This document shows, piece after piece, positions 1-7,788 of a stretch of DNA of 14,807 nt. The translations under genes and the position numbers were made by a program. The DNA comes from Bordetella parapertussis. GTDB lineage: Bacteria > Pseudomonadota > Gammaproteobacteria > Burkholderiales > Burkholderiaceae_B. Every line of letters begins with the position of its first letter. The first letter of the stretch is position 1. The notes under the pieces were generated by a model, which searched no databases, was not told where the DNA came from, and worked only from the letters and a program-made list of their open reading frames with translations. Where the stretch lies: contig CAMCWG010000036.1 of assembly GCA_945882005.1 (NCBI GenBank), positions 1 to 14,807 on the forward strand. The letters are read 5' to 3'.

Positions 1-27
1 CACCCATACACAGCGCTTGCTGAGATA

Positions 28-41
28 TTGATGTAAATCAA
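28..41. promoter_or_regulatory. FNR/ANR-type binding site
   Basis: The sequence TTGAT-GTAA-ATCAA is a perfect match to the FNR/ANR consensus TTGAT-N4-ATCAA. Its centre is at 34.5. A class II FNR promoter (activator centred at -41.5) would start near position 76, and a plausible -10 hexamer CATTAT sits at 64-69. The site lies about 80 bp upstream of the ATG of the membrane-protein gene at 120, which suggests activation under low oxygen. The match is seen directly; regulation is inferred. Confidence 0.6.
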
Positions 42-119
42 GTAACTAACAATCTTGAAGCAACATTATATAAATGTATATATTATTATAGATTCATGCA
101 AACTTGACCGGTGCCCGTC

Positions 120-1337
120 ATGAACAAAAAAATCGTCCCCTTCTCACCAATGCATGGCTTAGCTGCCTTAGGAGCAGGTGGTCTAGCAGTTAGCTTTTTT
201 GTTTGGCTGTTGTTTCTAACGCCGCACGCTGGCATTCCAGTACCCACTTTTGAATCTCTCGCTAGTGCTAGCACTTTACCTGGAATGTCAACTTGGATCG
301 TGTCAGTGAAAGTTGTCATTGCCGCATTACTAGTCGCTCACTTCGCGCTGCTTTTTTGGTGGCTGCGTGCACCAAGCCAGTTAGCAGAAGATAAGCGACA
401 AGCGCTTTATGCCGGAGAAGCAAGCGTTACGCAAATGATTACGCCACTGGTCTTGGCAATGTCCGTCAACGCCGGCTTTGTCGGCGGTCTAGTATTCGTC
501 CCTGGTCTGTGGGCAGTTAAGGAAGTGCTATTCCCGTTTGCATTGCTAGCGTTTTTTGCGTTATTTGTGTTTGCAGTCACGCGTTGGCTGCGCCACAACA
601 TACGCGCGAGTGCCCAAGGCTTCACGTATCAGGGCAAGGGACTGTTGGAATTACTCAGCACTTTTGCACTTGCAATGATCACCGTCGGCTTTTCCGCATC
701 CGCTGCGATGAGCAGCACTCCTTTGATCTACAGCGCGGGGATAGCGCTGGCGGTCCTGTCCGGAATCGTCACACTAGCATCTGCCCTCACTGTCGTCCGC
801 GCAAGACTTTCAACAATTAACGCAGAGACTATCTTGCCAGGGTCTACCGGATCGCTTCTGATGGCTGTGCCCATCACAACCGTTCTTGGAATAGCTGTCT
901 ATCGACTCCTGATGGCTGGCAATCATCATTTCGGCTTAGGCGCAAGTTCTACAACGATCGCACTTGTCCTAGGATTTCTTTTTTCCTTTCAACTGCTTGT
1001 GTTTATCGTCGGCGTTCCAGTCATTCACCGATCGGGAGGATTTAAAGAGCTCTTGCGCACGAATCCAAACGGTGCAAGTCTTTCGCTTGTCTGCCCAGGC
1101 GTCGGCCTCTTTGTACTGGGTATGTTTTTCGTGACCAAGGGCCTAGCTGAACCCGGGTTCATCAGCGCATTTATCGCGACAACGTTGTATACATTACTTG
1201 GTGTTGTGCAAGCTTTGACACTTACAGTATTCATCTACTTATTAATAAGTGCAATGCCGAGAACCAACAGTGCAGAGCAGGTACGTTCAACTACACACAA
1301 CCCATCATTCCATCAACACGGAGAGCGCCCCGTTTAA
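120..1337 (+). CDS. Ten-TM membrane protein, TDT-like / TsoY-like family
   Basis: An integral membrane protein of about 405 residues made almost entirely of hydrophobic helices, roughly ten of them, with a short polar C-terminal tail. It resembles the tellurite-resistance/dicarboxylate transporter (TDT, TehA-like) fold. From memory, its N-terminal ALGAGGLAVSFF segment and the later SLVCPGVGLFVLGMFF segment resemble the TsoY family, some members of which are selenoproteins. If so, this copy uses Cys in the CPGV motif. The substrate is unknown. I place the start at the ATG at 120; an in-frame GTG at 111 is possible, and neither has a clear Shine-Dalgarno sequence. The gene ends with TAA overlapping the stop of the convergent aldehyde dehydrogenase by 4 bp. 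An FNR-type box upstream suggests oxygen-responsive expression. The family name is tentative; the membrane-protein call is solid. Confidence 0.7.
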   Translation: MNKKIVPFSPMHGLAALGAGGLAVSFFVWLLFLTPHAGIPVPTFESLASASTLPGMSTWIVSVKVVIAALLVAHFALLFWWLRAPSQLAEDKRQALYAGEASVTQMITPLVLAMSVNAGFVGGLVFVPGLWAVKEVLFPFALLAFFALFVFAVTRWLRHNIRASAQGFTYQGKGLLELLSTFALAMITVGFSASAAMSSTPLIYSAGIALAVLSGIVTLASALTVVRARLSTINAETILPGSTGSLLMAVPITTVLGIAVYRLLMAGNHHFGLGASSTTIALVLGFLFSFQLLVFIVGVPVIHRSGGFKELLRTNPNGASLSLVCPGVGLFVLGMFFVTKGLAEPGFISAFIATTLYTLLGVVQALTLTVFIYLLISAMPRTNSAEQVRSTTHNPSFHQHGERPV

Positions 1338-2860
1338 TCCAGTGACGGCGCATACCCAAAGGGTTGATTCGGATTAGCAGCTGTTTCAACCCACACGCTC
1401 TTGACTTGAGTATATTCATGCAACGCTTCGACACCACTTGAACGCCCATAGCCACTAGCATCAAACCCACCAAAAGGTGAGGCCACGTTGATCACCTTAT
1501 ACATATTGACCCAGAACGTGCCTGCTTTGACTTGACCCGCTGCGCGAAAGGCACGCCCAATATCCTTTGTCCAAACGGCGCCCGCCAAACCAAAGTCGCT
1601 ATCGTTTGCGATCCGGATGGCGTCTTCCTCAGTATCAAAGGGAATCGCAACAACCACGGGACCAAAAATTTCAGTACGTGCAACAGCCATGTCGTTCGTC
1701 ACATTTTTAAGAACGGTTGGTCGCACAAAATAACCAGCACTGTTTGTTCCGGTGACAGCAGAGGCGCTGACAACCTCAGCGCCCTCACGCACGCCCGTCT
1801 CAATCATATTCATGACATGTTTGAATTGTGTGGCGTTCTGAATCGGACCAATTTCAGTTTCTGCCGCGGTCGGCTCACCGACGCGTAGCTTGCTTGCGCC
1901 ATCGGCCACCATCTTCACGAACTTATCGTAAACACTACGCTGCACTAGCAACCGTGAGCCCGCCACACAGCTCTGCCCTGCATTACCAAAGATTGCTGCC
2001 TGCGCGCCTATACAGGCACGATCTAAGTCAGCATCCTCGAACACAATATTGGCGGACTTACCGCCCAACTCTAACAAACAGGGTATTCCGCGCACTGCAG
2101 CTGCTGCTGCAATCTTGCCGCCTGTCGCAGGCGAGCCCACGAAGACAACCTTCTTCACCGCCGTGTGACTCAGTGCAGCCTGTCCTGTCGTGTGACCGTA
2201 GCCCGCCAACACGTTTACGACTCCTTTGGGGATACCGGCTTGCTCAACGAGCTTGGCCACTGCAAGGGAACTCAAGGGGGTGAGCTCAGAGGGCTTAAGC
2301 ACAACAGCATTACCCATGCACATGGCCGGCGCAATTTGCCAGCCACAGGTATTTAAAGGTGCGTTCCAGGGTGTGATCTGCAAAATGACACCAAACGGCT
2401 CGCGTCGGGTGTAATTGAGGTGACCGCTCGGAACAGGAATGACGTTGCCATAAAGCTTGTCTGTCCATCCACCGTAGTATTCAAACATTTCTGCGACACG
2501 CAGCGCCTCGCCGCGACAGTCCCTGATTGGCTTGCCGGCAGAGACTGACTCCAGCTGCGCGAGTGCCTCAATATTTGCGCGCAGCAGCCTTCCGGCCTCT
2601 TGCATCAGGCGCCCCCGCTCGGCATGGCTCAGGGCAGCCCAGACCTTTTGTCCGGCGATTGCAGCCGTAACCGCTTGCTTAGCGACCCCAGCACCTGCAT
2701 CCTGATATTGCAAAAACGCATCACCCGTTGCTGGGTTAATGAGTTTAATCGGTTCGGCTTCGCCCAACAGCATCGCACCATTCACGTAAGAGCCAACCAC
2801 ACCATCTGCAAAAAAGGTCTTGTAGGCGGCTAATAACTGTTCAGTTTGATTCAGACTCAT
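1334..2860 (-). CDS. NAD(P)+-dependent aldehyde dehydrogenase
   Basis: A full-length (508 aa) member of the aldehyde dehydrogenase superfamily, oxidising an aldehyde to the carboxylic acid in the cytoplasm. Visible catalytic landmarks are Asn166 in TPWN, Lys189 in VLKPSE (cofactor binding), Glu264 in LELGGKS (general base) and Cys298 in GNAGQSC (nucleophile). The overall pattern is closest to the betaine-aldehyde / gamma-aminobutyraldehyde dehydrogenase branch, but the substrate cannot be read from the sequence. The ATG at 2860 is preceded by an AGGTGA ribosome-binding site. It lies 49 bp downstream of the reductase gene on the same strand, so the two are probably one operon for catabolism of an alcohol or hydroxy acid. 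Its stop overlaps the convergent stop of the upstream membrane-protein gene. Confidence 0.93.
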   Translation of the reverse strand: MSLNQTEQLLAAYKTFFADGVVGSYVNGAMLLGEAEPIKLINPATGDAFLQYQDAGAGVAKQAVTAAIAGQKVWAALSHAERGRLMQEAGRLLRANIEALAQLESVSAGKPIRDCRGEALRVAEMFEYYGGWTDKLYGNVIPVPSGHLNYTRREPFGVILQITPWNAPLNTCGWQIAPAMCMGNAVVLKPSELTPLSSLAVAKLVEQAGIPKGVVNVLAGYGHTTGQAALSHTAVKKVVFVGSPATGGKIAAAAAVRGIPCLLELGGKSANIVFEDADLDRACIGAQAAIFGNAGQSCVAGSRLLVQRSVYDKFVKMVADGASKLRVGEPTAAETEIGPIQNATQFKHVMNMIETGVREGAEVVSASAVTGTNSAGYFVRPTVLKNVTNDMAVARTEIFGPVVVAIPFDTEEDAIRIANDSDFGLAGAVWTKDIGRAFRAAGQVKAGTFWVNMYKVINVASPFGGFDASGYGRSSGVEALHEYTQVKSVWVETAANPNQPFGYAPSLD

Positions 2861-2909
2861 GACTCACCTAATACATGTATAAGATCAATGGGCACTGCGA
2901 GAACTTAGA

Positions 2910-3779
2910 TCAACGTGTACCCAGCTCAACGATTCTGTTGAAATCCTCATTATCTGCAATGGAGTCTGCGCTCTTTGCCCAAAGCTCCGCCACTTTTGCA
3001 GAAAGCGGCAAATCCACACCCAGCGCGCCAATCAGCTCTTGCGACAAGCGCACGTCTTTGCGCATCAGCTTCATTGTGAAACCGGAGTCGAACTTGTCGT
3101 TCATGATCCAGGTCGGATAGCTATGCTCAGTAATGAAACTGCGCCCCGATCCCGCATTAATGCCCTGAAGCAATTGATCAGTGGGTACGCCCGCCTTCTC
3201 TGCCATACGGGTGACCTCGCCTGCAACCAGCAAATGCGCAGCAGCAAATAAGTTATTCGCAATTTTTGCAACATGTCCTGCACCGATGGCGCCAACGTGC
3301 ACACGTTTGGCCGTCATGGCAGCCAAGACCGGCTCTGCTCTCGCTAGATCTGCAGCGTCTCCACCAATGACCATGGCCATAGTGCCTGTGATCGCACCCT
3401 TGGGGCCACCACTTACTGGCGCGTCCAGCATTCTCATACCCGCGGCCTCGAGCTTGACTGCCAAACGACGGGTCGTGTCAGGATGCGAGGTCGAGGTATC
3501 AATCACCAACACACCCTTGCGGGCATGTGCAATGATTCCGTCGGCACCCGCGACAACGTCCTCAACAATCGCCGCGGTAGGCAAGGAAAGAATCACTAAA
3601 TCACAAGCCGCGATCACCTCGCCGATGGTCTGCCTGACCTCGACACCTTCTTTTATAAGTGCGTCGCGCGTTGAAGCAAGCGCATCTGTACCAATGACAG
3701 AGAAACCGCCACGCTTGAGCGATAGCGCCATGCCACGACCCATATTGCCCAGACCAATTACACCGACAGTGTTCGTCAT
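2910..3779 (-). CDS. 3-hydroxyisobutyrate dehydrogenase family oxidoreductase
   Basis: A 289-residue NAD(P)-dependent beta-hydroxyacid dehydrogenase (3-hydroxyisobutyrate dehydrogenase / tartronate semialdehyde reductase family). The N-terminal Rossmann motif GLGNMG is at about residues 9-14, the family substrate-binding motif DAPVSGGPKGA at about 119-129, and the catalytic lysine lies in GHVAKIANN (Lys at about 172). The all-alpha C-terminal domain is complete. An in-frame TTG one codon upstream (3782) exists, but the ATG at 3779 is preferred. It is the first gene of a likely two-gene operon with the aldehyde dehydrogenase downstream. That pairing resembles valine or glycolate-type degradation modules, but no CoA-dependent step is present, so I do not use mmsB as a name. 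Family confident, substrate unknown. Confidence 0.9.
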   Translation of the reverse strand: MTNTVGVIGLGNMGRGMALSLKRGGFSVIGTDALASTRDALIKEGVEVRQTIGEVIAACDLVILSLPTAAIVEDVVAGADGIIAHARKGVLVIDTSTSHPDTTRRLAVKLEAAGMRMLDAPVSGGPKGAITGTMAMVIGGDAADLARAEPVLAAMTAKRVHVGAIGAGHVAKIANNLFAAAHLLVAGEVTRMAEKAGVPTDQLLQGINAGSGRSFITEHSYPTWIMNDKFDSGFTMKLMRKDVRLSQELIGALGVDLPLSAKVAELWAKSADSIADNEDFNRIVELGTR

Positions 3780-3933
3780 CAAATGATTCCCAAGAAGAGC
3801 TAGAGCTAAATGTACTGATGATGTTAATAAGTGTAACGGGACTAATACGAATAGCTAGTTTTCAGCGATACTTTTCTCAAACATACGACGGCAAGTTAGC
3901 ATCTTGGCTGACGTCGCTTCTTAGGATTCGCTT

Positions 3934-4146
3934 TTGGAAAACCGCATGACCGCACTTGAAACACGCTTTGACGCAATTTTGCCAACTTTAGCTACAAAAG
4001 AAGACCTAAAAAACTTAGAGCTAAAACTGACCGCCGCCATTCATAAAGAAATCACCAACTGCACCTGGAGAATGATTGCCTGGATGACCACCGTACTCGG
4101 AGTAAGCTTTGCTGGAGTGTTTTATATTGCAAGGCATGTTGCCTAG
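3934..4146 (+). CDS. Small coiled-coil protein with one C-terminal TM segment
   Basis: A 70-residue protein of unrecognised family. Residues about 1-40 are polar and heptad-like (TALETRF..., KEDLKNLELKLTAAIHKEI), suggesting a coiled coil. Residues about 45-66 form one hydrophobic membrane helix. This layout is common in small phage-holin-like or membrane-tethered proteins. The TTG start at 3934 is favoured because AGGA at 3923-3926 lies 7 bases upstream; an ATG at 3946 is the alternative. It is divergent from the reductase gene (about 154 bp between starts) and converges on the ABC transporter gene with a 37-bp gap. Function unknown. Confidence 0.6.
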   Translation: MENRMTALETRFDAILPTLATKEDLKNLELKLTAAIHKEITNCTWRMIAWMTTVLGVSFAGVFYIARHVA

Positions 4147-4183
4147 ATACTCAAGCATCGCAACAAGGCCTCATGCAGGCCAC

Positions 4184-5734
4184 TTAACGCCTTCGATGTA
4201 CCAATCGGCGTTCAAAGATATAAAAACCACCCTGTATCAGCAGCGCAAGGACCGCTGACGGGATCGCACCAGCAAGCAACATCGACGTGTTGTTGAGCGC
4301 TAACCCTTGTGCGATGCGCTCACCAAAGCCACCTGCACCCACAAAGGCTGCAATCGTCGCTGTACCAACGCTTGTGACCGCCGCCACTTTAATACCGCTC
4401 AAAATCATTGTGCGTGCAAGGGGCAGCTCAATCAAAAATAAGCGGAGTCTAAAGCCCAGACCAAGCGCCGTAGCCGCTTGTCGCATTGACGAAGAAATTT
4501 CACTGAACCCTGCGTGGGTACTTTGCACGATGGGTAGCAGAGCGTACAAGAACAACGCCACGATGGCGGGTATGGTCCCGATAAGACCGAACAGTGAAAT
4601 TAAAAATGCTAGAAGTGCCAACGATGGGATGGTTTGAATAACACCGATCACAGACAAGACAGCTTGCCCGGTGCGGGGCCAATAAAAACAGACTATCCCT
4701 AAAGGGAGGCCAACAACAAGAGCCATAAGCAAGGAGAACAGCACTAAGAAAATATGCTGTGCACCCAAGCGCCAAAAGTCAGGTGCAAACAGCGTCCGTA
4801 AAAATGATTGAATGGAACTCAGCCGCTGTCCGTCGTTCGAGCTCATGCCACTAGAGGAGCCCTGCGCTTGATCCGTTTTCTGTTGCAATAAAAATTGCTG
4901 CGCCACGGCAGCAAAGGTTTGCCCCTCGATCTCTACACGGGTGTTGAGATCAAGCATCGTTTCCTGTGAAATTTTGTTCTGTAAGGTTTGGATGATTTTC
5001 CAGGACTCTGGGAACTTAGTCGGCACATCCGCCCGATAGAGCAGTAAAGCTTCATAGGTTGGAAAGAACCGTCGATCATCTTGCAACACCGTCAAACCAT
5101 AACGTTTTAACTTTGAATCCGTGCCATAGGCATCAACCACGTCAATCTGCTTTGCAACGATAGCCTCATAGGCAAGCCCATGATCAAGCCCTCGCGGCGA
5201 CATCCCACCTAACTGATAGGCCTCTGACAAACCTTTCCAACCATCTTTGCGCCCAATAAATTCGTGCGATAACCCTGGCACAAGTCGCGGATGCTTAGCC
5301 AAATCCGAAATCGTATTTATTTGAAGCTCTTGCGCCTGCTCACGCCGCATCGCGAGCACATAAGAATTATCAAAACCCAACAGCACACCGGCTTGAAGCC
5401 CAAGCGGTACCAAACGTTCATTAATTTGTTCTAGTGATAGCGCCTGCTCTGTTTTTAAGATCTCGCGCGTGATGGTCCCGGTGTACTCAGGGTAGAGATC
5501 TATTTCGCCGCTTAGCAACGCAGACAATAAAATCCCCGTGTTGCCTAAACCAGACTTCAACCTCACGCGATCTTGACCAGATCCAGCGACTGCTTGGCTA
5601 ACAATCTCGCCCAAGATATAGGATTCAGTGAAGCGTTTAGAGCCAACCACCAACGGCTGAGAGACCGTTGGGAAAGATAAGGCTAACAACGCAAAACATG
5701 CCAGCCTGAGCAAGCAGCGAGACCGACTAAACAC
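4184..5734 (-). CDS. ABC transporter fusion: OpuC/ProX-type binding domain + permease
   Basis: A 516-residue fusion of two parts of an OpuA/OpuC-family (quaternary-amine) importer. A signal peptide (about 1-26) is followed by a ProX/OpuBC-like substrate-binding domain (about 27-285) with VGSKRFTES, PEYTGT (82-87) and DVVDAYGTD. After a Ser/Gln-rich linker comes a BPD-type permease domain (about 320-510) with about five to six TM helices and the ATPase-contacting loop around 419-440. The GTG start overlaps the TAG stop of senC by one base, so it is the third gene of a senB-senC operon. No ATPase gene is present nearby. Known relatives include betaine/choline importers and the ergothioneine importers EgtU/EgtUV. 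Given the operon, I infer import of a betaine such as hercynine, ergothioneine or selenoneine. The family is confident and the ligand is inference. Confidence 0.9.
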   Translation of the reverse strand: MFSRSRCLLRLACFALLALSFPTVSQPLVVGSKRFTESYILGEIVSQAVAGSGQDRVRLKSGLGNTGILLSALLSGEIDLYPEYTGTITREILKTEQALSLEQINERLVPLGLQAGVLLGFDNSYVLAMRREQAQELQINTISDLAKHPRLVPGLSHEFIGRKDGWKGLSEAYQLGGMSPRGLDHGLAYEAIVAKQIDVVDAYGTDSKLKRYGLTVLQDDRRFFPTYEALLLYRADVPTKFPESWKIIQTLQNKISQETMLDLNTRVEIEGQTFAAVAQQFLLQQKTDQAQGSSSGMSSNDGQRLSSIQSFLRTLFAPDFWRLGAQHIFLVLFSLLMALVVGLPLGIVCFYWPRTGQAVLSVIGVIQTIPSLALLAFLISLFGLIGTIPAIVALFLYALLPIVQSTHAGFSEISSSMRQAATALGLGFRLRLFLIELPLARTMILSGIKVAAVTSVGTATIAAFVGAGGFGERIAQGLALNNTSMLLAGAIPSAVLALLIQGGFYIFERRLVHRRR

Positions 5735-6783
5735 TAGCTAACGATCAAACGGGTGGCCTGTGCCTGACCAATATGGCCCACCACAGCCGCGTCACCAAAA
5801 CCATGACGCTTAAACACGGCGAGTACCTCTGGCACCGCATCGGGTGAGCAACACACCAGCAAGCCACCGCTTGTTTGCGGATCAGACAACAACGTTTGGC
5901 ACTCTGCTGGCAAGCCCGAGGCCAGTGTGATTTCTTTACCGTAGCCTTCCCAGTTGCGGCCTGAAGCACCCGTCACCATGCCCTTTTTGATCAGTTCAGA
6001 AACATCTGGCAGCAACGGTACGTCAGCCCAATTGATATGGGCTGTCAACTTCGCACCCCGAGCGATCTCTAGCGCATGACCCGCCAAGCCAAACCCCGTG
6101 ACGTCGGTCAACGCGTGCACGCCGGGCAATTCAGCTAACTCCGGGCCTGGTGTATTGAGTTTGGTTGCATTCGTCAGCATCGACGCATAGCCTGCTGCAT
6201 CAAGCGCTTCTTTTTTGAGGGCGGCAGATAAAATTCCAACACCGATAGGTTTACCTAGCACCATCACATCACCAGCACGCGCACCATCATTACGCTTGAC
6301 ACGATCGGGATGAATCAAGCCCAGCACCACCAAGCCATAGATCGGCTCGACGGAATCAATCGTATGCCCTCCTGCAATCGGGATACCGGCGGTGTTGCAC
6401 ACCGAAGCCCCGCCTGCCAAAATCTTGCCGATGGTGTCGGTCGACAATACGTTGATCGGCATTCCAACTAACGCCAAAGCCAAGATTGGCTTTCCACCCA
6501 TCGCGTAAACGTCGCTGATTGCATTGGTTGCCGCAATGCGACCGAAGTCGTAGGGATCGTCGACGATTGGCATAAAAAAATCAGTTGTGGCAATCAACGC
6601 CTGCTCGTCGTTGATTTTATAGACCGCGGCATCATCTGCCGTTGCGATCCCTACCATCAACTCTTTAGGAATCGGCATCTGCAAGGTGCCTTTTAAAATC
6701 TCAGATAAGACCGCCGGCGCGATCTTGCAACCACAGCCACCGCCATGCGAGAGCGAGGTCAAACGAGGTTCATTGTCAGGCAT
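5734..6783 (-). CDS. senC: Selenophosphate synthetase (SelD/SenC)
   Basis: Makes selenophosphate from selenide and ATP in the cytoplasm; in the selenoneine pathway it supplies SenB. The protein is 349 aa if started at the ATG at 6783, close to the 347 aa of E. coli SelD. With that start, the catalytic Cys17 and Lys20 (GGGCGCK) and the metal-binding Asp51, Asp91 and Asp227 fall at the E. coli positions. GGHTID (138-143), TDVTGFGLAGH (226-236) and DPQTSGGLL (301-309) are also present. The active-site residue is Cys, not Sec. An AAGGA site lies 6 bases upstream of this ATG. The ATG three bases earlier (6786) forms an ATGA overlap with the senB stop, so translational coupling is likely. An open extension to 6873 inside senB is rejected as a start. 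As the only selD seen, it could also serve general selenium metabolism. Confidence 0.95.
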   Translation of the reverse strand: MPDNEPRLTSLSHGGGCGCKIAPAVLSEILKGTLQMPIPKELMVGIATADDAAVYKINDEQALIATTDFFMPIVDDPYDFGRIAATNAISDVYAMGGKPILALALVGMPINVLSTDTIGKILAGGASVCNTAGIPIAGGHTIDSVEPIYGLVVLGLIHPDRVKRNDGARAGDVMVLGKPIGVGILSAALKKEALDAAGYASMLTNATKLNTPGPELAELPGVHALTDVTGFGLAGHALEIARGAKLTAHINWADVPLLPDVSELIKKGMVTGASGRNWEGYGKEITLASGLPAECQTLLSDPQTSGGLLVCCSPDAVPEVLAVFKRHGFGDAAVVGHIGQAQATRLIVS

Positions 6784-7769
6784 CATGCTTCCTTGATTGT
6801 TAAGTCTTGGACGATTGTAATCAATCCGCTGCGCTCGCGAGCGGCCTCGAACAAATAAGCACGCTGTCCGCACTGCATTTGTAGTTGAGCAGCAAACGAC
6901 GCGTCTTCTCTAAAGCGGATCAGCAATCTCGCGAGCTCGCGCGCATCACCGACTTCAAAAAAACCAGCATAGTCTTCGCCCAACATCCCAATATTGCCTG
7001 CAATGCGGGAGGCCAACACAGGTACGCCACTACAGCTAGCTTCCATAATCACATGGGCGCCGCCTTCCATCACACTCGGGTGCACAAGAACGTGCGAACG
7101 CTGAATATAGCGTCGAGTTTGCTCATGGCTGCGAGCACCCAAAAACCGATAGTTCGGGTACTTGGCCGCGGTATCGTGCGCTTGCTGCGCCAGAGACTGA
7201 TCATGTTCGCCACCGATATGACGCAGCTCAATATCGCTACGCTCGGCTAATAACGTAGCCACCTCGAAAAAAGTCTGAGGGGATTTTTCTGATCTTAGAT
7301 GCCCCACCATAACCGCTCGCACATGACGGTTCGTTTTGCTCAAGGTCTGACGAGTAGTCGTCGATTGAAACAAGACACGCGTTTTATCTTGAAACTTCGC
7401 TGGCAGCTCGGCTAGCCCTGCTGGTTGCAACACGACCAAGCGTTTGGCCCAAACCAGGGACTGCTGTGCCTGAGGATCTTGCTTGATATCCCGGTAGAGG
7501 TCGGTACCGGTGAGCACCACGCAAAGGCCCTCAGAACCTCGCTGAGCGTACCAAGCTGCTATGGATGAATAACTGCGCCGAGCGTGTAACGCAATCAACA
7601 CGTCATCTGTTTGAGCGCCATCCCATTCACTGACAATGCGGACCGTGCAAGTCGTCGCAAGCATCTTGGCATAACGCTTAGCCGTCTGCCAATTACCGTT
7701 GTTGGCGCTTGCCAATGCCGGACTTACAATAACGATTCTAGGCTTGCGAATTTGAGCGGCTGTCAACAT
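6783..7769 (-). CDS. senB: Selenosugar synthase SenB (GT4-like glycosyltransferase)
   Basis: Predicted to join selenophosphate and a UDP-sugar (UDP-GlcNAc in characterised SenB) to give a 1-seleno-sugar, the selenium donor for SenA. It is 328 aa with two Rossmann-like halves. Motifs seen are NNGNWQTA (23-30), TGTDLYRDI (87-95), VGHLRSEK (about 155-162) and the GT4-type HPSVMEGGAHVIMEA (230-244), with Glu235 and Glu243 in the position of the E-x7-E donor site. The call is strengthened by overlap with senC downstream and divergence from senA. The start codons of senB and senA are separated by only 19 bp, and neither has a clear Shine-Dalgarno sequence. Conserved family, very likely function. 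Confidence 0.92.
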   Translation of the reverse strand: MLTAAQIRKPRIVIVSPALASANNGNWQTAKRYAKMLATTCTVRIVSEWDGAQTDDVLIALHARRSYSSIAAWYAQRGSEGLCVVLTGTDLYRDIKQDPQAQQSLVWAKRLVVLQPAGLAELPAKFQDKTRVLFQSTTTRQTLSKTNRHVRAVMVGHLRSEKSPQTFFEVATLLAERSDIELRHIGGEHDQSLAQQAHDTAAKYPNYRFLGARSHEQTRRYIQRSHVLVHPSVMEGGAHVIMEASCSGVPVLASRIAGNIGMLGEDYAGFFEVGDARELARLLIRFREDASFAAQLQMQCGQRAYLFEAARERSGLITIVQDLTIKEA

Positions 7770-7788
7770 AAAAAGTAACTAAACCAAG

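Noticed and set aside
3181..3786. Long open frame (201 codons) on the plus strand opposite the reductase gene
   Set aside because: Composition is low-complexity Ala/Pro/Ser/Thr as expected of an antisense frame of a coding gene; the opposite strand has a complete, motif-bearing enzyme.
6784..6873. N-terminal extension of senC starting at 6873
   Set aside because: It lies within senB and adds an Arg-rich segment absent from SelD proteins; the ATG at 6783 has a ribosome-binding site and gives E. coli-like residue numbering.
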